The notes below the pieces were generated by a model. That model was not told where the DNA came from, did no database searches, and saw only the letters and a list, made by a program, of their open reading frames with translations. The position numbers and the translations under genes are program-made. A stretch of 64,000 nucleotides of DNA from contig NZ_BSTJ01000013.1 in the NCBI RefSeq assembly GCF_030269445.1, forward strand, positions 201,751 through 265,750, in the 5' to 3' direction. This document shows positions 1 to 8,377 of this stretch, one piece after another. Source of the stretch: Actinoallomurus iriomotensis. Lineage in GTDB: Bacteria; Actinomycetota; Actinomycetes; Streptosporangiales; Streptosporangiaceae. Positions within the stretch are counted from its first letter, which is position 1. Every line of letters starts with the position of its first letter.

Positions 1-2
1 GC

Positions 3-458
3 CGCTCGCCGGTCGACGCCCCGGAGGAACAGGCGCCTGGTCGGTCCGCCGGGCGGCGGTCCAACGCCCCGACCGCGATCGGCGCCGGAGCGGTCGTGCT
101 CGTGGGCGTGCTGCTGGCGTTCATCCTGATGTTCTATGACAGCGGCGACGGGAGACACGCGGCCAACGCATCGGGCGCGTCCATGACCCCGAGTTCACCG
201 TCTTCGAGCCCGCCATCGCCGACTCCATCCTCCAGCCGCCTCGGGAGCCTGGACCTCCAGGCCTGGTGCCGGCACGTCGGCCAAGGCGATCTCGTGCTGA
301 CCGCCAACAGCGTCTACGGCTGGCACTGCCACACGCCGAAGGGTGAGGACACCGACATCGACACGAACGCCGTGTGCCGGTACCAGTACGGTGACCCGAA
401 CGCGTCGTCGTCATTCACCGATGTCGACAATCCCTACAGCTGGTACTGCTTCAGTTGA
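3..458 (+). CDS. Membrane-anchored protein with extracytoplasmic Cys-rich domain (5' truncated by window edge)
   Basis: The frame is open from the left edge, so the N-terminus lies outside the window. The visible 151 residues start with a charged Pro/Arg-rich stretch, then one membrane segment at about residues 25-45 (core VLVGVLLAFILMFY). A Ser/Pro linker follows, then a compact domain with LDLQAWCR, YGWHCH, NAVCRYQYG and YSWYCF. Four cysteines are visible and may form two disulfides. This is a type II membrane or Ser/Thr-kinase-tail architecture common in actinomycetes. I do not know its function. The upstream part may be a kinase or another regulatory domain. Confidence 0.6.
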   Translation, partial: RSPVDAPEEQAPGRSAGRRSNAPTAIGAGAVVLVGVLLAFILMFYDSGDGRHAANASGASMTPSSPSSSPPSPTPSSSRLGSLDLQAWCRHVGQGDLVLTANSVYGWHCHTPKGEDTDIDTNAVCRYQYGDPNASSSFTDVDNPYSWYCFS

Positions 459-595
459 AAAGAATGACCCGGTAACGGGAAATTCCTATTTGCGCGGATC
501 TGTGCAGCGCTTTTCTTGGTCATTTCGCTTCCGGTGCGCCGATGTGGTTATTCTTGGTGGCGATCGCCCCAGGTCGAACCCCCCGGAGGCCCGCC

Positions 596-1414
596 ATGGT
601 CGCGCAGAAAGAGCCGTACGAGTTCCCTGCCATCCTCGCTTTCGCCGGCGAATTAACGGCCTGGCGCATGCAGGCCGGAATGTCCAAGATCGAGCTCGCC
701 GAGCGTCTCGGATATACCCCTCAGCTCATCGGACAGGTCGAAGCGGCCAAGAATCTTCCGTCGAAGCAGCTCGCCGAGGACCTCGACACGCTCTTCGAGA
801 CCAACGGCGTGTTCCTCCGCCTCTGGAAGCTCATCAACGAGACCCGCCACCTCGCCGTACTGCCACGAGGCTTCTCTGAGTTCGTCGCCCGTGAAGCGGA
901 AGCATCGACCATGCACGTCTTCGAGCCCGGCATCATCACGGGACTCTTCCAGACGCCGGAGTATGCCTACGAGGTGATGAAGGCCGGTCGCGATCGCGAG
1001 GAGGCCGAGCAACTCGTCGGCAAGCGTGTGGAACGACAGAAGATTCTTGACCGGAAGCATCCGCCGCGCATCGTCGCGATCTTCGAGGAGATGGCTCTTC
1101 GGCGGATGCTCGGTGGCCGCAGCGTGATGAAGGCGCAGATCGAGCACCTCATCGATCTGGCAGAACGACACAACATCACGCTCCAGGTCGTTCCGGAAAG
1201 CGTGGGCTCCTACGCCGGGCTAATGGGAGCGTTCACGATTCTGGGTTTCGAAGACGGCCCTGACCTCGTATACGTCGAGCACATAGGCGGTCAGTTCATA
1301 ACCGACGCACCGATCGTTCGCGAGTACGCGCTACGCTACGACTTGATCAGGGGAGCGGCGCTGTCCGCCGACCAAACCCTGAAATTGCTCCGCACGACGT
1401 TGGAGAGCCTATGA
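596..1414 (+). CDS. XRE-family regulator, Scr1/DUF5753 type
   Basis: 272 aa. The start is the ATG at 596, preceded by CCGGAGG. An upstream in-frame ATG at 542 lacks a ribosome site. Residues about 15-70 form a helix-turn-helix (MSKIELAERLGYTPQLIGQVE). The remainder matches the DUF5753 region: FVAREAEASTMHVFEPGIIT, LFQTPEYA, and the late VYVEHIGGQFI and VREYALRYDLIRGAALS segments. This family is usually paired with a small DUF397 protein and resembles an antitoxin/regulator pair in actinomycete development. Here the DUF397 gene starts inside its stop codon (ATGA overlap), so the two are translationally coupled. Confidence 0.9.
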   Translation: MVAQKEPYEFPAILAFAGELTAWRMQAGMSKIELAERLGYTPQLIGQVEAAKNLPSKQLAEDLDTLFETNGVFLRLWKLINETRHLAVLPRGFSEFVAREAEASTMHVFEPGIITGLFQTPEYAYEVMKAGRDREEAEQLVGKRVERQKILDRKHPPRIVAIFEEMALRRMLGGRSVMKAQIEHLIDLAERHNITLQVVPESVGSYAGLMGAFTILGFEDGPDLVYVEHIGGQFITDAPIVREYALRYDLIRGAALSADQTLKLLRTTLESL

Positions 1415-1560
1415 GTGACCAGTGGCGTAAGAGCAGCAGAAGCGGCACCACAGGCGGTCAGTGCGTTCAGGTCACGGTCTGGCGTAAGAGTAGCCGCAGC
1501 GGTAACACGGGTGGTCAGTGCGTGGAGGTCGCCGCGGTTCGGGCGACCGACTCCAAGTAG
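1411..1560 (+). CDS. DUF397 protein with doubled core and missing C-terminus
   Basis: 49 aa, starting at the ATG that overlaps the regulator's TGA. A normal DUF397 protein has one WRKSSRSG...GG-CVEV unit followed by a VRDSKDP...LxFTPAEW tail. Here the WRKSSRSG-x-TGGQCV unit occurs twice in tandem (codons about 5-19 and 24-38), and the protein stops directly after VRATDSK, so the conserved tail is gone. It could be functional as a minimal partner or a decaying gene. Codon use fits its neighbours. The stop at 1558-1560 abuts the decayed region downstream. Confidence 0.8.
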   Translation: MSDQWRKSSRSGTTGGQCVQVTVWRKSSRSGNTGGQCVEVAAVRATDSK

Positions 1561-1564
1561 GTCG

Positions 1565-1780
1565 GCTCACCGGCCCGGCCAGGACGGGTCCCGGCCGATG
1601 AACCCCAGCAGCCTGGCCTGAGGGTCCGCGTCGGCGGGCACCTCGACCCGGGTGCCGTACTGGCCGGAGGCGCGGAGGGCCTCCTCCATCTGTTCCATGC
1701 CGCCGAGGAGCTGCGCGCAGAAGTCCTGGTCCAACCAGTCGTCCTGGCCGGTGGCCCGGGACAGATTCCAAGTGTGCATG
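1565..1780 (-). pseudogene. 3'-terminal copy of a TIGR03086-type gene (truncated duplicate)
   Basis: About 216 bp that match 3340-3555, the 3' end of the intact TIGR03086 gene, on the same strand with only a handful of base differences. The encoded tail (MHTWNLSRATGQDDW..., ending GRDPSWPGR) keeps the natural stop at 1567-1569. Homology stops abruptly just upstream of MHTW, and the remaining two thirds of the gene is missing. The high identity indicates a recent duplication or a recombination scar. Confidence 0.85.
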
Positions 1781-1796
1781 GAGCTGACGGGGCGGT

Positions 1797-1930
1797 GCGG
1801 TGTTCTCCGGCTGCGACCTGTGGAGGCTGAGCGGCGTCGAGAGCCTGCGCGACGTGACCGTACAGGCCGCCGACGCCAGGGCCTCGTGCAGACGTTCGCG
1901 GCGGCTCTGGGCATCACGATCGAGGAGTGA
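1797..1930 (+). pseudogene. C-terminal relic of a pentapeptide-repeat-like protein with a frameshift
   Basis: The frame from 1797 reads AVFSGCDLWRLSGVESLR then VTVQAADA. A one-base deletion near 1880 moves it into the frame reading GLVQTFAAALGITIEE and a natural stop at 1928-1930. Joined, this resembles the C-terminal end of actinobacterial pentapeptide-repeat proteins (LSG-x-xSLRG...AAD...LA-ALGI). No start codon or upstream repeat array remains. The family assignment is from memory of such tails and is moderate. Confidence 0.45.
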
Positions 1931-1982
1931 ACACGGCGGGCTCCGGAGGAGATTCGCCCCCGGCGGCCATCCGCTGATCGCG

Positions 1983-2178
1983 TCACTCGATGAGTGGGGG
2001 AGCGATGTCGCCGTCTTCCGCGCCCCAGGCATCCTTGTCCTCGTACACCCAGACCACGCGCTCACGGTTCTTCTTCTCCGAGCCCTGCCCGGCGGCGCCG
2101 GGCATGAAGGGGATCGACGACGTGCCCCGGGCGGCGGCGTTGCGCAGGGCGGCGGCCTCCGCGTTCTCCGCGGCGCGG
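1983..2178 (-). pseudogene. C-terminal relic of a type VII secretion-associated (PPE-like) protein
   Basis: The minus-strand frame reads AENAEAAALRNAAARG, then IPFMPGAAGQGSEKKNRER, VVWVYEDKDAWG and APPLIE, ending at a natural stop (1983-1985). The PFMPG-Gly-rich-RERxxWxxEDxDxWG pattern is typical of the C-terminal end of long actinomycete proteins encoded near WXG100/ESX genes. The frame is closed by a stop immediately upstream, inside the end of the next gene, and there is no start codon, so only the tail survives. Confidence 0.5.
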
Positions 2179-3129
2179 TCACATCACCGGCTGGCCGCGC
2201 CGCCTGAGTACGTCGCTGGGAAGGGCTGTGGCAAGCGCGGTAAGGGCTTGTACCGCGGTGTCGACACCGGGAGCGGTCAGCACCTCCCGCCGGCTCAGCG
2301 TGAGCACCCTGCCGACCACACTGAACTCGGTGATGTTCGCCTGTCTCGCGGTATCGCGCACCCGCGGCGTCATCAGTTCCTCGCCGAAGGCGGCCTCATG
2401 AACGTATCGCGCCTGGCCGGAGGCATGGTCGATGGCGATCCGCACCTTGGGTAGATCCCGCACCGGAAGGCTCACCGTGATCTGGGTCCAGCGCGTGTAA
2501 CGCTGGACCGCGATCGGCCATTCGCCCAGCCTTCCGGTCACGGTGCCGACCGGAGTACCGAGTTCGGCCTGCCCGGTAGGCATCTGGGCCGATGGTGGGC
2601 CGAGAACCCACCCCCGCTCTCGCGCGAGTAGGGCGAACGGATCCTGTTCAAGCGGTGGCGGAGTGGGCGTGGCGTTGTCGGCCGCGGTGGCCGGCGAGCC
2701 TTTACGTCTCCGGCGACGTTCCCGGGTCGCCACGACGAAGGACAGTGCGCCGAAGATCACTGTCAGCGGTGCGGCCACCATCGATGTGATGGCAGCATGC
2801 CGATTCGCTGTGCGTACCGAATCGTTGTGTCTCGCGACCATCTCGTCGTACGTGAACAGTCCACTGCCGTTGCCATTGAAATCCATAATGCTGCATTGAT
2901 CCGTGCGAGCCATCACCACGCCATTGCATGTTGGGACGTAGTTCGGGTCCGGCTTCTTGCCCGGGAGCGCGCTGAGGGCGGTCACAACCACCCCGACGGC
3001 CGCGAGGACATAGAACACGCGTGCGGCCGTGTTTCGCGGAAAAAGGCCCCTGCGAGTCAACGCATTCGCGAGAGCGGACAGCTTACGTGCCAGGCCGTCG
3101 GCGAAACGACGCTCGAAGTTACCGGTCAT
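2179..3129 (-). CDS. Two-TM membrane protein of unknown function
   Basis: 316 aa. A basic N-terminus is followed by a membrane segment at about residues 38-58 (VFYVLAAVGVVVTALSAL). An extracytoplasmic loop of about 60 residues has two cysteines (PTCNGVVM, TDQCSIMD) that could pair. A second membrane segment (SMVAAPLTVIFGALSFVVA) leads to a cytoplasmic region of about 190 residues containing a Pro-rich linker and a beta-rich domain. I recognise no family. Its stop codon abuts the PPE-like relic downstream. An N-terminal start at 3129 is the only sensible one. Confidence 0.65.
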   Translation of the reverse strand: MTGNFERRFADGLARKLSALANALTRRGLFPRNTAARVFYVLAAVGVVVTALSALPGKKPDPNYVPTCNGVVMARTDQCSIMDFNGNGSGLFTYDEMVARHNDSVRTANRHAAITSMVAAPLTVIFGALSFVVATRERRRRRKGSPATAADNATPTPPPLEQDPFALLARERGWVLGPPSAQMPTGQAELGTPVGTVTGRLGEWPIAVQRYTRWTQITVSLPVRDLPKVRIAIDHASGQARYVHEAAFGEELMTPRVRDTARQANITEFSVVGRVLTLSRREVLTAPGVDTAVQALTALATALPSDVLRRRGQPVM

Positions 3130-3233
3130 CGCAACAAATTATTTCGCACATCTGTCCAGCGTGCCCCCGGCATAACCCGCGTCCTTCCCTTCCCGGCCGT
3201 TCAACGATATCCACCGGTGGGCCGGATTGAAGC

Positions 3234-3275
3234 GTGGTGCGCGAAATGGCGACAGTGGTGCGTGAAATGGCGACA
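3234..3275. repeat. Two tandem copies of a 21-bp unit
   Basis: Units at 3234-3254 and 3255-3275 share the core GTGCG(C/T)GAAATGGCGAC and differ at one base. The 212-bp gap around them (3130-3341) otherwise shows no gene. Related but imperfect words occur near 4832 and 22730. The repeat could be a regulator site, but nothing proves it. Confidence 0.6.
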
Positions 3276-3341
3276 ACGCGGATGATCGCTCATTCGACGA
3301 GCGTGATCAAACGGGGCGGGAGGGCGAGAAGATCGAACGGC

Positions 3342-3914
3342 TCACCGCCCCGGCCAGGACGGGTCCCGGCCGATGAACCCCAGCAGCCTGGTCTGAGGGT
3401 CCGCGTCGGCGGGCACCTCGACCCGGGTGCCGTACTGGCCGGAGGCGCGGAGGGCCTCCTCCATCTGTTCCATGCCGCCGAGAAGCTGCGCGCAGAAGTC
3501 CTGGTCCAACCGGTCGTCCTGGCCGGTGGCCCGGGACAGGTCCCAGGTGTGCATGAACACGTCGGCGGTGTAGGACCGGTCGATCGCGGTCGCCAGCGGC
3601 AGGGCGCCGATGTGCGGGTTGGTGAGCTCCCGGTGCGCCGTCTCCGGATCGTCCAGCACCGCCTGCACGCCGTCGCAGTGCACCTGCCACGCGGCGATCG
3701 GGTCCTCGTCCACCGACGGTCCGTGGGGCAGTTCGAGGCCGGCGCCGGAGGCGAGAAACCCGGGGAGCCATTCGGTCAGGTGACGCACGACGTCGCGGGC
3801 GGTCCAGCCGGCGACCGGAGAGGGCGCGTCCCAGGACCGGGTGCCGCGGACCCGGGCGGTGAACAGCCCGGCGACCTGAAGGTGTCGCTCGGCCGGACGG
3901 TCAGACAGCGCCAT
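3342..3914 (-). CDS. TIGR03086 / maleylpyruvate-isomerase-fold metal-binding protein
   Basis: 190 aa with the DinB/mycothiol-dependent maleylpyruvate isomerase N-terminal fold: the WTARDVVRHLTEW helix with a metal-ligand His near residue 45, and the late FMHTWDLSRATG helix with a second His. The length is typical of the actinobacterial TIGR03086 subgroup. It is the last gene of a three-gene operon and overlaps the SRPBCC gene by 14 bp. The substrate is unknown; a mycothiol- or metal-dependent detoxification role is inferred from the fold. Its 3' third is duplicated at 1565-1780. Confidence 0.85.
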   Translation of the reverse strand: MALSDRPAERHLQVAGLFTARVRGTRSWDAPSPVAGWTARDVVRHLTEWLPGFLASGAGLELPHGPSVDEDPIAAWQVHCDGVQAVLDDPETAHRELTNPHIGALPLATAIDRSYTADVFMHTWDLSRATGQDDRLDQDFCAQLLGGMEQMEEALRASGQYGTRVEVPADADPQTRLLGFIGRDPSWPGR

Positions 3915-4383
3915 CGGCGATCATCCTCTCCAGCTTGGCGTAACCCTCGTTGACGCCGAGCTCCATACCGCTGCGCAGCCATGCGTCGCGACTTTCGAAG
4001 CTGTCGACCAGCGACTGCGCCCGCAGCCGGGTACGGCCGTCGCCGAGGTCCTCGAACCACAACGTCTCCAGCGCGACTCCGTCGGGATCGCCGTCGAACG
4101 TGAAGGTCTGCACGATGCGGTCCGGCCGTACCTCGTGGAAGCAGCCGTGGAACCCGTACTCCACGCCGTCGTGCGCCGAGACGTACCGCCAGCTGCCGCC
4201 GGTACGCGCGTCCCAGTGCTCGACCCGGGTGCTCGTGGCGTCGGGGCCCACCCACCGGGCGAACAACACCGGATCGGTGTGGGCGCGCACCAGCTGCTCG
4301 GGCGTTGCCGCGAAGTCACGAGTCGTCCGGATCACCGGCAGCCTCGGGTCCGCTTCGATGGTGGCCTCCTTGATGCCGGCCAT
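3901..4383 (-). CDS. SRPBCC / AHSA1-like lipid- or ligand-binding protein
   Basis: 160 aa with START-like (AHSA1) fold signatures: an early FAATPEQLVRAHTDP, then LFARWVGP, GGSWRYV, YGFHGCFHEVRPDRIVQTF and ETLWFEDLGDGRTRL. Such proteins are regularly encoded beside an ArsR repressor and are thought to bind a hydrophobic ligand or act as cyclase/hydrolase-like domains. Its start lies 68 bp inside the ArsR gene, so the two are co-translated. The exact ligand cannot be told from sequence. Confidence 0.88.
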   Translation of the reverse strand: MAGIKEATIEADPRLPVIRTTRDFAATPEQLVRAHTDPVLFARWVGPDATSTRVEHWDARTGGSWRYVSAHDGVEYGFHGCFHEVRPDRIVQTFTFDGDPDGVALETLWFEDLGDGRTRLRAQSLVDSFESRDAWLRSGMELGVNEGYAKLERMIADGAV

Positions 4384-4711
4384 GTTCGTCTCCTCTCATC
4401 TCCACCAGAACGGCGTCGAGGCGGCGGTAGCGCTGCTCGACGCGGCTCCGGTGGCGTTCGATCCAGCTGTCCATCGAGTCGAGGGCCTGGACCTCCAGGC
4501 GCACCGGCCGCGGCTGCCGCCCCGGCGGTCGGCTGACGAGCCCGGCGTCCTCGAGCACCCGCAGGTGTTTGTAGACGGCCTGCAGCGTCATCCGGTACGG
4601 CTCGGCCAACTGGCTCACGGTCGCGTCGCCCTCCGACAGCCGGGCCACCATGTCGCGCCGGGTCGGATCCGCGAGGGCGGCGAAGACCCGCGACAGCGTG
4701 TCCGTGGTCAT
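4316..4711 (-). CDS. ArsR-family transcriptional repressor
   Basis: 131 aa winged helix protein. LSRVFAALADPTRRDMVARL opens it, and the recognition helix region is VSQLAEPYRMTLQAVYKHLR. RYRRLDAVLVEM, where such proteins normally end, is followed by about 25 extra residues that lie entirely inside the overlap with the SRPBCC gene. No metal-binding Cys cluster is present, so it belongs to the ArsR-SRPBCC group rather than the arsenite sensors. It probably represses its own operon through the two palindromes just upstream. Confidence 0.9.
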   Translation of the reverse strand: MTTDTLSRVFAALADPTRRDMVARLSEGDATVSQLAEPYRMTLQAVYKHLRVLEDAGLVSRPPGRQPRPVRLEVQALDSMDSWIERHRSRVEQRYRRLDAVLVEMRGDEHGRHQGGHHRSGPEAAGDPDDS

Positions 4712-4721
4712 GCTCTCCCAG

Positions 4722-4784
4722 TTTCAACTCGATGGTTGAAAGGACCGTAGACCGTAGGCCGCCGCTCGTCAACCAGGTGGTTGA
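4722..4784 (-). promoter_or_regulatory. Paired operators for the ArsR repressor
   Basis: Two inverted repeats with the same half-site and 6-bp spacer: TTTCAAC-tcgatg-GTTGAAA at 4722-4741 and TCAAC-caggtg-GTTGA at 4769-4784. Their centres are 45 bp apart, about four helical turns. The first ends 11 bp before the arsR start. Position and symmetry make them the likely autoregulatory sites. Confidence 0.7.
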
Positions 4785-5150
4785 AAGGCGGTCGGTAACC
4801 GTCGCCTCGTGCGCGCATCGGCGACTCCCGGTGCGGGAAATGGCGCGCCGGGAGCCGGGCGACTTCCTCCCCTTCCGAGCAGCATCGTCGTGGCGCAGCA
4901 CGCGACGTTCGCGGCGCCGGAGGTGACCGTGCGCCCCACCCGCCGCCGGCACCGCACGTCAACCTGACCGCAACCGCCCTGAGCGCCTGCGACCTGCTGA
5001 GTGACGGTTGATCCGCGCGGTGTTCCCGCGAGTGCGGATCGTCTCGCGCGCCGTCCACGGCCGTACGACGACCGGGAACAGGCCGTTCCTGAACGACACG
5101 GTGGTCCCCGTGTTCGCCCGGACGGTGCTGGCCGGGACGGCCTGGCCCGC
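4785..5150. other. Intergenic region without a recognisable gene
   Basis: About 365 bp between the ArsR operators and the end of rox. Several frames stay open because of GC content, but none has a start with a ribosome site or a recognisable product. A GTGCGGGAAATGGCG word near 4832 resembles the 21-bp repeat at 3234. Confidence 0.6.
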
Positions 5151-6650
<1,500 letters not shown>

Positions 6651-6660
6651 CTATAGATTG

Positions 6661-6697
6661 AAAATGCAGGGAGTGCGCGCACTCCCTGCATTTTTTT
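6661..6697 (+). terminator. Perfect 34-bp palindrome with T-run between two divergent genes
   Basis: The left half AAAATGCAGGGAGTGCG (6661-6677) is followed immediately by its exact complement (6678-6694), then more T to give seven in a row at 6691-6697. On the + strand this is a textbook intrinsic terminator, and on the - strand a weaker one. It does not follow any gene, because rox and the DUF6221 gene both point away from it. It may act as an attenuator or insulator. Confidence 0.75.
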
Positions 6698-6729
6698 GCC
6701 GTGGGGCCGGCGAATGACAGGAGGCGGCG

Positions 6730-7467
6730 ATGCATGACCTACTGACCTTTCTGCGCGCCCGGTTCGATGAGGACGATCGCGCCGCGCGACTCGCGGCCGA
6801 CTACCGGAGCCGGCCGAGCGACTACGACGCGTCAGCTGAAGAGAGGTGGCATTGGGTGGCCGGCCGTACCGGAAGACCCATCCACGTCGGTGTGGGTCAC
6901 CCGGACGACTACCACCGGGGAGTCGAGCTTCGGAGCGTTAACAAGTACCCGATACGCTCGGAACCCGGGCTCTCGCCGCATCACGTCCTGGCGTTGTCCT
7001 CCGCCGTCGCCACCTGGACCGCGGACCACATCGCCCGTCACGATCCCGCCCGCGTGACCAGTGAGATCGAGGCCAAACGCCGGATCCTGGAACTCTTCGA
7101 CGCCTCACGAGGAGGACGGGAGCAGGGGCGCGCCGGTTGGGCCGAGGACGTCCTTCGCCTGCTCGCGCTGCCCTACGCGGAACATCCCGACTACCGGGCC
7201 GAGTGGGGGCGGATGCGTGAGCGCGTCAAGGTCTACGTGTGGTCCGTGGCCGACGGCGATGCCATGGTCCGTCTCCCCGTAATCCCCGGGGAAGAGGTAC
7301 GCGAGCTACGCGTACCCGCCGCGTCCATCGCGGCAGAGGTCGGCAGAGCGGAGAACGAACTGGAAGGGTGTCAGCTCACCGCGAAGATCGGCACGACCGA
7401 TGACGGTGAGACGTCCCTCCGCGATTTCCGGCTCCTCAAAGGCTCTCGGGCGCGCGACTATTACTGA
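6730..7467 (+). CDS. DUF6221 family protein with C-terminal extension
   Basis: 245 aa. The start ATG is preceded by ACAGGAGGCGGCG. Residues 1-160 match the DUF6221 pattern: MHDLLTFLRARFDEDDRAAR, TADHIARHDPARV, EAKRRILELF, and LLALPYAEHPDYRAEW, which is where these proteins normally end. About 80 further residues follow (VKVYVWSVADGDAMVRLPVI onward), predicted beta-rich, which I do not recognise. DUF6221 proteins are common in actinomycete accessory and phage-like regions and have no known function. The intrinsic terminator upstream could attenuate it. Confidence 0.8.
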   Translation: MHDLLTFLRARFDEDDRAARLAADYRSRPSDYDASAEERWHWVAGRTGRPIHVGVGHPDDYHRGVELRSVNKYPIRSEPGLSPHHVLALSSAVATWTADHIARHDPARVTSEIEAKRRILELFDASRGGREQGRAGWAEDVLRLLALPYAEHPDYRAEWGRMRERVKVYVWSVADGDAMVRLPVIPGEEVRELRVPAASIAAEVGRAENELEGCQLTAKIGTTDDGETSLRDFRLLKGSRARDYY

Positions 7468-7609
7468 CCACCCGACCACTCGGACTCCGTGACCGGCGGA
7501 TCGATGTGTGGTGGGGGAAAACCCCCGGATGAAGTCGGGCGATCGCCTCGTTCCCCACGGCGCCTTGGAATTCATAGCGTGGCGCCCATGGCCGACATGG
7601 GGAGGTTTT

Positions 7610-8377
7610 GTGATCGAGGCTCGTGGTTTGACCAAACGCTATGGATCCACGGTCGCCGTTGACCGGCTGGAATTCGAGGTACGGCCTGGTGTCGTGACCG
7701 GATTTCTCGGCCCGAACGGTTCGGGGAAGTCCACCACGATGCGCATGATCTTGGGCCTGGACGAGCCGGACGCCGGAGACGTGCGGATCGGCGGGCGCCG
7801 GTACCGCGAGCTGGGCTGGCCGCTGCGCGAGGTCGGGGCCCTGCTCGAAGCCAGGGCGTTTCATCCCGGCCGGTCCGCCCGATCCCACCTGCGGGCGCTG
7901 GCGAGGGGTAACGGTGTCCCGGACCGCCGGGTGGAGGAGGTTCTCGGCGCCGTCGGGCTCGCCGACGTCGGGCGGAGAAGAGCGGGGGCGTTCTCCCTCG
8001 GCATGGCCCAGCGGCTCGGCGTCGCCGCGGCGCTGCTCGGCGACCCGGGCGTACTGCTGTTCGACGAACCGGTCAACGGGCTGGACCCCGAGGGGATCCG
8101 CTGGATCCGCGATCTGATGAGGGGCCTGGCCGCCGAAGGCCGTACGGTCTTCGTCTCCAGCCATCTGATCAGCGAGATCGCGCTGACCGCCGAGCATCTC
8201 GTGGTGATCGGCCGAGGGCGGCTGCTCGCGGACACGTCGGTCGCCGAGCTGTCCGCCCGGTCGACCTCGCTGGAGGACGCGTTCTTCGAGCTGACCCGTG
8301 ACAGCGCCGAGTATCGAGGCGACCCAGCGGTCCAGGGTGGCGATCTCGGCGCACCGAGACGAGGAGGGATGTCATGA
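7610..8377 (+). CDS. ABC-2 type exporter, ATP-binding subunit
   Basis: 255 aa from the GTG at 7610, which has GGGGAGG upstream. The longer frame to 7508 has no ribosome site. Walker A GPNGSGKST is at residues 34-42. The signature region reads FSLGMAQRL instead of LSGGQ, as in DrrA/BcrA-type exporters, and Walker B is VLLFDEPVNGLDPEG. The C-terminal ARSTSLEDAFFELT tail is typical of multidrug or bacitracin-like exporters. It overlaps the permease gene by 4 bp (ATGA). With the kinase and response regulator downstream it likely forms an antibiotic- or envelope-stress-responsive export module. Confidence 0.92.
   Translation: MIEARGLTKRYGSTVAVDRLEFEVRPGVVTGFLGPNGSGKSTTMRMILGLDEPDAGDVRIGGRRYRELGWPLREVGALLEARAFHPGRSARSHLRALARGNGVPDRRVEEVLGAVGLADVGRRRAGAFSLGMAQRLGVAAALLGDPGVLLFDEPVNGLDPEGIRWIRDLMRGLAAEGRTVFVSSHLISEIALTAEHLVVIGRGRLLADTSVAELSARSTSLEDAFFELTRDSAEYRGDPAVQGGDLGAPRRGGMS

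Noticed and set aside
1411..3341. Insertion sequence as the cause of the relic zone
   Set aside because: No transposase fragment, terminal inverted repeats or target duplication can be seen; the 216-bp direct repeat is gene-derived.
4900..5016. A short + strand frame ending ATALSACDLLSDG before a stop
   Set aside because: It vaguely recalls a lipoprotein motif but is too short, with no start, to support a relic call.
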